From contig CM036199.1 in NCBI GenBank assembly GCA_020631735.1, positions 14,848,834 to 14,912,833 of the forward strand: a stretch of DNA of 64,000 nucleotides. The letters are read 5' to 3'. The translations under genes and the position numbers were made by a program. A model generated the notes under the pieces. That model did no database searches. It saw only the letters and a list, made by a program, of their open reading frames with translations, and had not been told where the DNA came from. Every line of letters begins with the position of its first letter. The stretch's first letter is position 1. Source of the stretch: Saccharum officinarum (lineage: Eukaryota > Streptophyta > Magnoliopsida > Poales > Poaceae). This document shows, one piece after another, positions 45,917 to 57,910 of this stretch.

Positions 45917-48900
45917 TATGGAAGCAGCTAATGCACGCATGGCCGTGCATTAGACCTCCCGCACGCACACTCCAATTAAGGAAAGGAACTTTTTTTGGCA
46001 AGATGCTAATTAACACTGGCTTGTTGGTGCTCTCGGAGGAAAATTTTTCCCGCCCTCGCATCTTGCGCAGCTAGGCCCAGATACGACCAGTTTTATGGGA
46101 ACAAGGCAAAATCAGCCCTAGACATATGCTTTTAGGTACTGCATGTATATGTTCACAAAAAGGACAATGTATTCAGGAAAAAAAACATATTTGCATCTGC
46201 AGTTTTTTGAAAAGCACAACACTATACATCTAGTCCCGTAGAAAAAACACAAATTTGCACATTCTTCTCTATACATGGCCCTTATCTTGCTTCTCTGTAC
46301 TACTGAACATGGCCTGCATCCTGCATGTTAAAAAAAGAACATGTGTTATAAGTCTGTTGCCTACATGTCATGATATAGCAGCACACGTTGCATGCATATG
46401 AATCATCTTAATGACCTACCCCAGATTTACAACAAAAAGGCTAAATTGCCTATTTAAAAGTATATTGTTGCCCAACAAGTGACACTTAAATTGCCTAGTA
46501 AATGACATTTAAACAAGATCATCCCTAATGGCTGTAGTTTTGGTATATAAACAAGTCAGATTGAAGCAATTGAACCTGTGAGTATTTCATGCAACTGATA
46601 TAATAAAAAGCAATAAAATGCACCATCATAACAAACTTCCCCACCATGTAGAAATTGCAGCCTGTGAGTATTTCAGTTATACAATTTAAGCCTATGTAGA
46701 AATTACATGCCTGCGGGCTAATCTATTGGGTTGAACTGAGCAATTACACTAATTCGTAATTTATGTATTCTGAAAAAGGCAATTTATGTATCCTAAATAG
46801 GCAATTTATGTATTCTGAAAAGGCAAGTATAGTTTACTATTGGCTAGACCTAGACAATAGACATAATTCGCAATACAAACCACATGGCATAAAATAGTTT
46901 GTTATTTTTCCCACAATAGTAAAAACCGAATTTTATTACCAAGGCAACGAAATTACAGGGGCTCAAAGTTCATGTACCACTGACCAATGCGAAAGGAAAT
47001 ATGAAGACGTCAGTCAAATGATCACCCAGGGACTATTTGCCCGAACAAACAGCAACTATCGACATAGTCTAGAGAAGCACTAACACGACCCGAAAAACAT
47101 TTGCCTGAAACCGTTTCTTATAAACTTTGAGAAACTCTGTTACAAAGCATGATCTGCCCTTTCAAAGAAGTAAAAAGGAAAACACCAGCTCAGAAACATA
47201 GAGGTCTCACCTGCTTTCCAATACTTGATCATATGCACAATCTGTCGCTTCATTGTCAGGACAAAAGAGCACAATCCAATAGCAGAGAAGTATTGGCCAG
47301 AAAGACAGGAACATCGAATCTCATGACAAAATCAATGCAAAAGGTTTTTGTGATGGCATACCTAAAACAAGAACTAGTTGGTTAAACATATTTTTAGACT
47401 GAAAAGGGTGATTGTAACGTGATAAATAATTAGGCTAAGGAAGGAGTACTTGCACAATGCCCAAAAAATGTCTAATTGCTAATTATTCAGCTCTAAATGC
47501 TAATTATTGACACCTTCATAAAACCTAAACACCAGCTATATTTCTCTTAGGCAATTTAAGTTTTATTTGTTAGGCAACATTGTTTTCCTAAATAGTCAAT
47601 TTATATATTCTGAAAAGGCAAGTATAGTGTCTGTATGTTATTTGCAACCCATAATAAGAGCTTATACTGTAAATGCATGCACAAAAAGTTGTTGTCATTA
47701 CATTTGTATATAGCAGGAAGCAAAACCATTGCAGTTAAAGTGTCTACAATATGACAATACAACAAGGGCAGCTAGCTCAATCGTGTGCGACATCCGGTAT
47801 TTTCATGTATCTTAGAAATAAAAAACTCACAAGAAGAAAATATGGGTAATCGCCTGTTCGGCTATAATTATTTGGTTGTGGCTGCAGCTTATTACAGTTA
47901 TACCTATAGTATATTCTAGTTTACTTTTACAGGCAAACTAGCAGCAGCCGGCTGCAAGAAGCTGTATTTTCTTAGGCAACTTAAGTGTCATTAATTAGGC
48001 AACAATGTTTTCCTAATTAGGCAATTTTTATATTATGAAAAAGCAAGTATAATGTTTATGTTCATTTGCAACCCACAACTCCACCCCAACCTTCAAATCC
48101 CGGTTTATTTGCAAAAACACAACAGAGGCAGGGTGATGATGTCAATAACTAGTTTTTATACAAAAGCCAGACTAGTTTAATGACTGAATAGAAAGGATCA
48201 GCATAACAGTAGAAAAAAAGAAAGGAATGATATGTCAACAACAATATGTCACCTGCATTAGTCAGCACCCTCCTCCCAATCTCTTCCCAACTCAAGAAAA
48301 TGGAATCTCAAGCTTCATCTTGTCACCTATGCATGATTCAAGTCACTTAGAGCACGGAGTAATGCTTGATGATAAAAGAGTAGAGGTTATAGACACATTT
48401 TTGTGTTGGACATAAATAAATTGCCACCAGATTACTAATAAGTTGCCTGACTAATGATATTAAATTGCTTAACTAAATTTACATGCACATTTTTTGGTGG
48501 TATTGTATTGCTCGTCTACACTTTCATCTAGCCTGTTGCACACTCCACCTTTGCTGCAGGTCACCTTTGCTACCTTCTCTATCTACAGTGACAGCATAGC
48601 AGCAGTATGGCAATAAGTAGTGGCCGATCTCAGCCCGATACTGCCTAAATATAGCTAGTAGTGGCTATAGTAGTAGCAGATGCACTAGATGTGGTTACAA
48701 CTTGTTAAGCAATGGAAAGCAGTTTAAGAGGTGTGCTCGTGTTGCATTTCTCTGCTCAAGTTCATCTTCTACCTCTAATTGTGAGCTGTGAGAGGATGAT
48801 TTTAACATGATAAATAAGTAGGCTGAGGCATGAGTACTTATACCATGCCCAAAAAAAGTCTAATTGCTAATTATTCAGCTCTAAATGCTGATTATTGACA

Positions 48901-51709
48901 CCTCCATAAACCTAACACCAGCTACATTTTCTTAGGCAATTTAAGTTTCATTCGTTAGGCAACAACGCCTTCCTAAATAGGAGATTTATGTATTCTGAAA
49001 AAGCAAGTATAGTGTACTGCACCAGCAGAGGTGTGCTCGTGCTGCATTTTGTGTCCAAGTTCATCTTCTACATCTAATTGTGAGTTGAGAGGTGAGTGTA
49101 ACGTGATAAAATAAATTTAACATACCTTGTGCCATGGTAAGCTTTGATCTGAGGAAATCCAAACATGGTGGAGTTTTAATTCATACATTGGATTTCCTCA
49201 CATGTTAGAGTAACAAGAAACTGTCAGCAAAAAGCAAATCCATTCAATACATGAAAAATAGAAAAACACTAGTTAGCACATTTCTTCAACAATTTAAGTG
49301 TCATTCATTAGGCAACAATGTATTCTTAAATAGGCAATTATGTATTTTGAAAAAGCAAGTAGTGTCTGTGTTCACTTGCAACCCACAGCCCCATGACTCA
49401 CTCATTGATGGCATGCAAAAAAAAAGTACAAATAATATAGATGACTCACTCATGATGAGTGCAGAGAAAAGATTAATGCAACAGAAGCCAATAACATCCC
49501 AGTAATATGCCCTCCATTTCAGGTTTCAGCAGAAAAATAATATGCCCTTTATTTCAGGTTTCAGCAGGAAATTAATATGTTGGATGCTTAGATAATATAC
49601 TAGCACTATGGTGTCGGTAATCTATCACTGACCACTGGCTCATGTCAACTCTAAAAATATAGGCAAATGTCTTGATTATATTACACGGATCTAGTATCTT
49701 AATTAGGCTATTCTATTGTTTTGAATTAAGCAAGTGTACAAACCGGGGTGTCAAAAAACAGTACACCGCAGGCTGCCATTCAAGCAACACAGTTAGGATT
49801 GCTTTAATCATTAGCAGTTAAAAGCACAAAGAGAGAGGAAAAGTTAATTTAAATGGCTCCTTATAATTATCATACATCTCTGCTATATCAAGTTATCAAA
49901 TTTTCTAAATATAGTACATAAGTCCAGAGAAGCATGGATTATAGTACAATGAACCACAGAATTAGCTATGTTGTAGGCTTGCAAGTTGTGCTAATCAGAG
50001 TGCTCATGAACTCATGGTAATACAGTAAGCGCAAACAGGAAAGAAATCATCCTATAAGAAACATCCTTCCGCAACATTAAAAGATGGTTTACCCATAGTT
50101 TGTAAACTTGTAGAGAGGGGATATGGTATACCTGGTTGGGGATGCCTGACTGAGCACATGTTTAGGGATGGCGTGACTGCATATAGTAAATCTGTAAAAT
50201 CAAAAAGCAGGGACAATCGCTAGTTCACATGAGCAATATAGTAGGAAAGTAATTCGAATGGGAACCTTAGCTGCACAGGCGCACGAAATTTTTACAGGAA
50301 GTGTGTTGTGAATCTACACATGCGAATGTGAAAGGAAAGAAAGGTTCATAACCAAAGCAATTAGTTCTTCTAAATTAGCTAGTGGAAAATAGGAATAATA
50401 TGAGGAAGATAAGAGTTTACGTCAGTGACGATCACACAGGAGGGGTCTAGAATTTTTCAGCCAAGTTATAAATATGTGTAAGGAAATGATAACAGAAAAA
50501 ATAGGGAGGCCACAGGAGAACATGAATGATGGAACATGTAGAACTTTTATTTCTTTGGTAAAATATGAGAATGTACGTTCTTCTCTTCCAGAAGCTATAA
50601 TTGTCTCACATCACCTCTGAGTTTCAGTGGTAATGAACGACCTTGTCAGGGCATATGTTTTGCAAACAAAGAACAGAGACTGGTCAGTAAGATGACAAAC
50701 ATAGTTTAGTAAGGAATAGATGGATGGATTTTACTGATCATAAATAAACATCCTACTGACTATAGGAAGAATATTTTTACTGATCATAGAAAAAGGTGTT
50801 CCTTAGCTAGAGATAGAGACCTGAAGAATTGGGTAAAGAACTAACATAGGAATTCCTGATCATACGAATTCCTGGGTGAATATACAATGCCTCATATAAA
50901 TACTAATCCAAATCTCTTGCTATCTTCACGTGACAAGCAGAGGCCATCTTCATGCCGCTACGTACTAGTGCTCCTAGCAAGCTTGGCTGACGCGCTTGTT
51001 ATCATTTGTTTTGTGACTGATCAAATCAGTTAAACTCAATGGCCAGCATCCTTGGCAAGGGCTGCCTCACCACATGCTTCTTCTCTCTGCACATATCTGC
51101 TACTAACAAACTGATGCTATCTTATCTCTGGATTCGTATGCCATGCTGCTTGCTAGCTACGGCAAGCTAATCTGTTGCCGGTGTTAACCATAGAAATATT
51201 GTATTAGGATTCAAAATCGAATTGCAAATAAGAGGGCATTCCACTAAAAAATCGAACAGTTGAGATTTCTAATCTATATATAAGTCATGTATCTATCAAG
51301 TGAGCCAAATTTTTGTAAAGTAGAAACTGCAAATTCTAAGTACAACCGGGCACGTCTAATTTCTAAAAAGGAGTTGGCCAGCCATTAGGCTTATAATTGG
51401 TTGCAAGTCGGGAAAGGGGCGAGGCCGCACGCCACCAGTAGAGGAGGAGCGGGGCCGCGCCACCGCAGGTCGGGGACCGGCCGCGCGCTGCTAGAGCAAT
51501 CGGTGGTGGTGGTGGGAGCCCGCCGCTGCAGCCATCGGAGGGAAGAGGGTGCGTGGACGGTGCGGTGCGGCCGATGTCGGGAAGGAGGGAGAGGGAGAGA
51601 GAGAGGATAAATGGATGTGGGGAACGGATGGGGGAAGGAAAGGATAAAGAGCAGGCTGAGCACGTGCGCTGCGTAATGGATGGACATGTGTGCGTGCGAA
51701 GTCTTTACC
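45917..51709. mobile_element. Insertion Z, copy 2
   Basis: Counterpart of 27521-33332 with the same TTTTAT flanks and internal repeats. Confidence 0.45.
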
Positions 51710-51787
51710 TTTTATCAAATAGAATAATTTGAGGGAACTTCCGAGCTGGTACGTATCTAAGGAAAGCGTGACTATAAGGGCCTTTTA

Positions 51788-52119
51788 GGCTTTGTTTAGC
51801 TCATTCCTCAAAAATTTACATCATATCCCATCGAATGTTTAACATATGCATGAAGTATTAAATATAGACTAAAAAATAACTAATTGCATAGATTACGACT
51901 ACTTTACGAGACGAATCTTTTAAGCCTAATTAGTCCATGATTTAACAATAAAGTGCTACAGTAGCACATGTGCTAATGACGAATTAATTAGGCTTAATAA
52001 ATTTGTCTCACGGTTTACTGATGGATTATGTAATTTATTTTTTTAATAGTATCCGAACACCCCATGCGACACCCCCATGTGACACCCCGAAACTTTACAC
52101 CATAGAACTAAACGAGGCC
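51788..52119. mobile_element. Tourist-like MITE, copy 2
   Basis: Counterpart of 33411-33743. It differs in the short patch around 51850, where this copy carries the ATGAAGTATTAAATATAGAC form usual for the family. Confidence 0.8.
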
Positions 52120-52122
52120 TTA

Positions 52123-52397
52123 GCACGGATTCAAGGTGCTCCAGCTCCCACCTACCATTCCATTGTGAGCTATATTTCTCTCTCTTCCCTCTCCCTCTCA
52201 TAGACGGTGCTCACTGAAGCTATATTTCTCTCTTCTCTCTCCCTCTCACAGAGCTAATAGGAGCTGGTGAAACCAAAAATTTTAGCTTCTCCAACTCCTA
52301 CCATGAGAGGGAGAGGGAAGAGAGAGAAATATAACTCTAGTAAACAGTGCAGCACAGTAGAATTGCACGTGGGAGCCGGAGCACCTCAAATCTGTGC
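52123..52397. mobile_element. Foldback MITE, copy 2
   Basis: Counterpart of 33747-34019. Confidence 0.8.
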
Positions 52398-52620
52398 CAA
52401 AGAGGCCATAAGGCTATCCACACCGCATACTCTAAACCATCCTCTAGGACGAATATAGTGGATAGAGAGCCTGCACCGCATATTCTAAAGGCGTATGCTA
52501 TCAGAGCGCGTCCTTTATTTGTAGCGCGATGGCAGATATACGCTAAAGGACAGCGGACCCACACGCAGCAGGCACAGCGACTGCAGCAGCCACAGATCAC
52601 GCATGCACGGAAGGCTGCAG

Positions 52621-53150
52621 AGGTGGACCCCACTTGTTGAACTAACTAAAAAATGTATAGCTCACAAACCAAAAAACCAAATTAAATTCCGATTACACCA
52701 TTGAATTCGTTTTAATAAATCCTTTAAAACTATATCTCAGATAAAGTGATAAGTGGGCCCCACAATGAATAGAGGATGATATAAAGGATGGATGAGTGCG
52801 GGAGAAATGAGTATAGAGGAGAGAATCTTGATGACCAGGATGTATAGAGGATGAAAATAGAGGACCATGAGACTATCCGCACTCATTCATCCTCTATATC
52901 ATCTTCTATACATCCTGGTCATCAAGATTCTCTCCTCTATACTCAATTCTCCCGCACCCATCCATCATCTATATTATCCTCTATCCACTATGGGGCACAC
53001 TTGTCACTTTATCTAAATCTATTCATGTGAGATCTTGTTTTAAAGAATTTATTGAAACAAATTTAATGGTGCAATTGAAATTTAATTTGATTTTTTGGTT
53101 CGTGAGTTATAACATTTTTTTAGTAACTTGAAAACATGAGGCCCACCGCT
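52621..53150. repeat. Long hairpin (foldback MITE), complete
   Basis: The two halves are inverted repeats of ~240-260 bp around a ~22 bp loop (52864-52886). The inner arms (GGATGTATAGAGGATGA, CTTGATGACCAGGATG) are nearly perfect; the outer arms (CAAATTAAATT..., ACCATTGAATT...) are more diverged. Weak similarity may extend the element to ~52408-53350. Copy 1 breaks about 17 bases past the loop. Confidence 0.85.
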
Positions 53151-53348
53151 GATGCTCCCTTCTCTCCTCTCCTCTCACGCACGCGCATGGTGGGACCTAC
53201 ATACTGTGCAGCCGGCTCATCCTCTGTGCCTCTTCAGCTCCTCTATATTTGGCGTACATGCACTGGATACCGGACGGCCATTTCGTCCGATAAGTGATCC
53301 TGCAGGTGCTTTACAACACGCGGACACCCTGAGTGCGGATATCCTAAA
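53151..53348. other. Spacer between hairpin and repeat A
   Basis: No gene recognised; possibly the outer right arm of the hairpin element. Confidence 0.3.
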
Positions 53349-53642
53349 TAAGTGCCTGCTTCTCCTATCAGGTTCAGTGGTTGACCTTTTAAATTGATTG
53401 AGTTTGATAAAAGAGATGCTGAAGTGTGCGGATACTGAAGCAAAAGTTGAAAGAGATTAAATACGAATCTAAAAGATCTCACAGGGTGCGCACGAGATTC
53501 TCTTGCTGGTGTGACATTAAATAAAACGAAATACTACTACAAACACAATGTCAAAGCGCTGGAATCACCGGAAGGGAGTAGACTTCTTCCGAATCTCGGA
53601 ATTTGAAAGATCTCACAGAGTGCCTGCGCGAGACTCGGAAAC

Positions 53643-53887
53643 TCAGGTTTAGTTTTTTAAAATTTTGCAAAAATTTTTAAGATTTTCAATCACATCGAAT
53701 CTTTGGACACATGCATGAAGCATTAAATATAGATAAAAAAATAAAATTAATTACACAGTTTAGCCGTAATTCATGAGACGAATCTTTTAAACTTAATTAG
53801 TTCATGATGGGACACTAATTGCCAAATAACAACAAAAAGTGCTACAGTAGCATTTTGCAAAAATTTTCGCCATCTAAACACAGCCTT
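53643..53887. mobile_element. MITE of the TTTAGTT / AAACACAGCC type
   Basis: Contains ATGAGACGAATCTTTTAAAC and GTGCTACAGTAGCA, the core of the grass MITE family seen elsewhere in the window. It separates two blocks of repeat A. Confidence 0.65.
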
Positions 53888-53940
53888 GGTGTATGACTAA
53901 AAAAACGAGATAACAAATTTTCTTTTTATGATAAAGAGTA

Positions 53941-54177
53941 CTTCCTCTATTCCTATTTAACTGTCGCTACGAGAAGCGTGCTAAGTTTGTAAAAAAATAT
54001 TAGTAATATTTGTATGTATATTCAAATACTTCATTAAAAGATAAATTTAATGATCTATCTAATGATACTGATTATGTATTATAAACATTAGTATTTTCTT
54101 ATATATACTTGTTAAAGTTGAGTATATTTAATTTTTTGGGAAGCGAGAATAGCAGTTAAAAAGAATAGAGGAGGGAG
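53941..54177. mobile_element. Stowaway (Tc1/mariner) MITE, 237 bp
   Basis: Ends CTTCCTCTATTCCTATTTAAC and the inverse of CTCCCTCCTCTATTCTTTTT, flanked by TA at 53939-53940 and 54178-54179. Typical size and target duplication. Confidence 0.85.
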
Positions 54178-54226
54178 TAGGAGATAACATGTTGGTAAAC
54201 CGATATGCAATCAGTGAAAACAGAAA

Positions 54227-55327
54227 CGGGCTTGCTAGTGCTCGGACGTCCGCGCCTGCATACCGTTTCCCGTGTTGTTTCGCGCCCACATGGGGCGCGC
54301 GCCGCCCCGAACGTCACCAGCATCGGGAAGAAGGGGAAGGGGTGGCGGATGCCCAACCGGCGCCGGGAGAAGGAGAAGACACCGAGACGAGGAGCAGAAA
54401 CCGAGGAGGGAGATGCAACACCCAATCTACTTTTTTCGACTTCACCCGATCTACTTTTGAAACATCCAGATGCAACACTTGCAACATACGTCTGAAGGCA
54501 GATGAAACACTTGAAATATGCATCTAAAACACTTGCAAAAACACATGAAAACACTTAAAACCCATTGTAAAATATACACAATATCCAGATAAAACACTTG
54601 CAACATATGTGTAAAACATATGCAACACCCAAATAAACACACTTGCAACATACGTCTGAAAAAATAGATGAAACATTGGGAACAGAAGCTTACAACATAC
54701 GTGTACAACCATTGCAACAAATGCAACATCCTAATTTACTTTTGCAACATTTGCGTGAAACACTTGCAACATACCTCTGAAACATCTGAAACACTTGAAA
54801 CATATGCTTGCAACATGCGGTTTCAGCGCAACATCTCCTTGTTGCTTCGAAGAACAGAGGCTCTTCCAGTATAGAGTTCACCGGTGTAGAGCTCATCGGT
54901 GGTGCAGAGCTTGCCGCTCCAGCGGATAAGGCCATGGCAGGCTGGCCATCGCGAGCTGCGCGCGGGTGAGTTCTCCCCAGCCACGGCGAGCTGGATAGGT
55001 GGAGCGCGAGATGTGTGCAAGCGAGGCTCAGCCCAGGATGCGGTGAGCTGCACGCAGGCGAGCTCCGCTCCGATTGCGGCGAGCTAGGCAGCCACCGCCC
55101 TAGCAGAGATGAGCGCGAGCGGCCGCGGCGAGCACGAGATGAGCACGAGCAGAGGCCGTCCCGGCCAGCCACCGCGAGCTGTGTGGGTGGAGCGGTGCGC
55201 GGCCGAGCTCCATTGTGATTTTTTAGAAACTACGGTGACTAGCGGATAGGAGGGGATTAATTGGGCTGGGTCGCGGTCCATTAGCGAAAGCGTCCGGGCG
55301 GATGGACGCCCGGTTCGAAGAATTACC
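54227..55327. mobile_element. Mutator-like non-autonomous element
   Basis: Flanks AAAACAGAAA (54217-54226) and GAAACAGAAA (55328-55337) match at 9 of 10 bases, fitting a 9-10 bp Mutator target duplication. The ends carry weakly inverted CGGACGTCCGCGCC and CGGGCGTCCATCCGCCC. The interior is a degenerate tandem repeat followed by a GC-rich block (~54880-55220) whose open frames on both strands I treat as compositional. Confidence 0.55.
54415..54830. repeat. Degenerate tandem repeat of CACTTGCAACATACGTCTGAAA type
   Basis: About 15 variants of an ~20-22 bp unit (ACACTTGCAACATAYGTCTGAA), interrupted and diverged. The reverse strand gives Cys/Phe-rich spurious frames. Confidence 0.75.
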
Positions 55328-55440
55328 GAAACAGAAAAGCACGCAGACATTGCCGGTATCTAACGGCAAGGAGGACCAGCATCAGATCAAACCGATCCTA
55401 AAAGATTCCAATGTTGATTGTTCAGGCCGGCGGGCGTCCG

Positions 55441-55759
55441 AATCTGGAGTTAACAGACCCTTAATCGTAAACCTCACTGTAACATTAAATAAATCCTTGG
55501 ATGGTTTGGTTTGGGGAATCAACTCATTCTATGCTGATGCATCATAAGTCCATTTCTTGAATCTAGTGGAATGATGTTATTTCTCGTCCTTGTACTAATA
55601 ATTACCTTGTTAAGAATGAGGTGATGATAGATCAACTCAATCAATTATCCAAACAATAAAAAAGCTAATGAGTAAGATGATGATCGACTAGTCTCAACCA
55701 ATTCGCTAGAGTCATATACCTTTGAACCATAATATATATATGTGAAACTGTATAAGAAC
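55441..55759. other. Spacer, nothing recognised
   Basis: AT-rich, without coding or repeat signal that I recognise. Confidence 0.4.
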
Positions 55760-56330
55760 TTTTTTTTAGAACTTCAACGGGGGGATTGATCCCCACCTGG
55801 CTTTATTGATTTATAGCATGATTACACAGATGATTACAGGAGTTTGGGAAAGATGAACCGATGGAATTAAGGGCCTACATCTGGGCTATTGTTCACCACT
55901 AGATCAAACAACGTGCACCAAGATTCAGTCACTTTCTTGCTCTTCTTGGGCATTCTAGCCTTCCATTTAGCAGATTCCGCTTTGCAGGATAGGAGTAAGT
56001 TTCTTAGGCTCTGGTGTTCGTTCCTGAATACGACACCGTTTCTTCTTTTCCATAGTTGCCAGCAGCATAAAGAGATGAAGGCGCTGTACTGGTCGTCGGG
56101 GCAATTTGGAAGCTTCTCGATGCAGTGCAGATGATTGGTGTGGTTGTTATGACTTGCCTGCATCCCAAGAACATCCCAGAATTGTACTGCAATCGGGCAG
56201 TTGAAGACGATGTGTTCTGGAGATTCATCAGGTGCGCCATAATAACTATTTTCACAACAGTAAAAATCTCGAAACGTGTTATATAGCACTTTCCCTCTCT
56301 CAATGTCTATCATTTTTCAGATCCAGATCA
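55760..56330 (-). mobile_element. L1-type LINE, 5'-truncated 3' end with zf-RVT remnant
   Basis: On the minus strand the frame 56313-55867 (148 residues) contains ESPEHIVFNCPIAVQFWDVLG and WQLWKRRNGVVFRNEHQSLR, the zinc-binding C-terminal region of plant L1 reverse-transcriptase proteins. It ends with a stop at 55867-55869. A short 3' UTR follows with CAATAAAGCC (~55803) and an A tail, seen as a T run at 55760-55767. The rest of the reverse transcriptase is missing. No target duplication found. Confidence 0.75.
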
Positions 56331-56805
56331 CTTCCTGGTGGTTGATGGCTGGAGACCGTTGATCCCAACTAGCGAACTGCAATACGTGATAAGATGCCAT
56401 CTAGACTCGGAGGTGTCACCACTATATCAATCCTGGGGAAAAAGAAGCCTTTCTACGTTGCATTGGGTTGATGGAGGCTACTCCTTCAGCGTTAAGGTAG
56501 CCTCACTGCCAGCACATTCCTCCTCTCCCCAACGGTCTCTCCTAGGGCATGCATGGCGGTGCCATCGAGAGATATGCGCCAGCGGTCTCCCTGCTGCCTT
56601 TCCAAGCTTGAGGCATATTCGGTCAATTTGGAGCTGATCCGATAGATTGCGAGTGTCTAGTGTGTGTCCGTTCAAACCCATCTTCAAGCCATCACCAACA
56701 ACCAACGTACTCCTGGGTGATGTGGCCTTAGGCATTGGACTTGAACCCTTCGGGACTCTCACGTACAATTCCAAATCTAGTGACCTATACAAGTATGTGG
56801 TCACA
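56331..56805. other. Unassigned stretch
   Basis: Open frames exist on both strands (for example 56338-56637 plus, 56478-56816 minus) without a recognisable domain. It may be old LINE or host sequence. Confidence 0.3.
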
Positions 56806-56820
56806 ACATGTATCAACTAA

Positions 56821-56956
56821 GTTAGGGGTTTGCTTTCTTGTTTTGGTATTTCCTTTGACCCCGGCTGAGGCTTTAGTTGCTTTTTCTGGTACTGTGTTTT
56901 TTTCTTTACTCGTCTAATAAAATTATGGCAAAGCTCTTGCCGTCCTTTTAAAAAAA
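56821..56956 (+). mobile_element. Severely truncated LINE 3' end with perfect 15 bp target duplication
   Basis: ACATGTATCAACTAA stands at 56806-56820 and again at 56957-56971. Between them is 136 bp ending CTAATAAAATTATGGCAAAGC..., a plant L1 3' UTR with an A tail. Sense orientation. Confidence 0.85.
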
Positions 56957-56971
56957 ACATGTATCAACTAA

Positions 56972-57718
56972 ATTTTCAACATAAGTTAGTTGCCATAGAG
57001 ATCAAAGTATGTGAATACGATGCCACTTAATTATGACACGAGAGTAAATTTCACCACAATCAATTCTAGGTATCTACGTGAACTTTTGTGCCACCAATAT
57101 AATCTTGCGTTATATCTTGCCACCTAGCCAAGCTACTTCTTCGAAGGAAGACCCGTATGCATCCTACAAAGATGACTTTGAGAGGTGTTGATTGCATACC
57201 CAAAAACCTTTCTTTTACAAAGTGAGTGAAACTCATGCGTGGCACAGTTCCAAATGCCTCCAGCTCCTTGCTATAGTGTCTGGAGGAGCAGGAGCCGATG
57301 AAGTCAAAAAAAAGTGACTTCACTAACTCCTAGATCATTTTGATAGGAGAGATAAAAATGACTCCTTTCTACAGTGTATGGAGGAGCCGGAGCTCCACTA
57401 AATGGCCTCTAAAATGGACCAACGGTCCTTGACCTTGTTATCTCATGTGCCATCTAGATTCTCAAACTTAAAAAATACACATGTAGGCCCCTAAGCTTAC
57501 TCATTATATTATGTGAGGTAGAAATCACTATAACTTAAGTTAACATGCATACTAAGTGGGGATTGACGAAATAACACTAACATGTGGGGCCTACATGCCA
57601 AGTAGGTGCATTTGTTTATTAATTATTCGGCGTCCTCCCTTTGCTTAACTCTGGATCTGCACTTTCTTTTTGTTCCTTTTCTTTGCCTGTCGACACCACT
57701 TTTTTCTTGCAGCCCTAT
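56972..57718. other. Unassigned repeat-rich stretch
   Basis: A minus-strand segment at 57066-57323 faintly resembles Copia Pol (KVIFVGC), but the frame is not convincing. 57259-57410 has MITE-like GGAGCCGGAGCTCC arms. Confidence 0.3.
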
Positions 57719-57910
57719 TGTCGGTGTAAGAAACGGTGGTTCCTGACACCAACGAGTAATATGTGTTTTCGCGTCGGGGATCCAGATGGTGTGCAAGAAG
57801 GACACAAACGGTTTATACTGGTTCGGGCCAAGGAATGCCCTACGTCCAGTGGAGAAAGAGAGACTTGTATTATCTTGCACCGAAGTGCTTGTGGCAGGGT
57901 TACAAGCGGG
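57719..57910 (+). repeat. Fragment of an unrelated gypsy LTR, interrupted by the next element
   Basis: Starts TGTCGGTG and contains GGTTTATACTGGTTCGGGCC and CCCTACGTCCAGT, a common LTR beginning in grasses. It is cut at 57910, where the next LTR starts; the remainder should lie beyond the window. Confidence 0.6.

Larger units (their letters stand above)
53349..55440 (+). repeat. Downstream copy of old repeat segment A, shredded by three insertions
   Basis: Blocks 53349-53642, 53888-53938, 54178-54226 and 55328-55440 match 16369-16795 and 17035-17070 in order (for example TTGGTAAACCGATATG; GACCAGCAT; TGTTGATTGTTC). The gaps between blocks are a MITE, a Stowaway element and a Mutator-like element. 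Confidence 0.7.

Noticed and set aside
54156..54729. Cys/Phe-rich minus-strand frames
   Set aside because: Products of the degenerate tandem repeat (TGTTGCAAG units).
57066..57323. Copia integrase-like fragment
   Set aside because: Only a short KVIFVGC resemblance, with no supporting flanking motifs.
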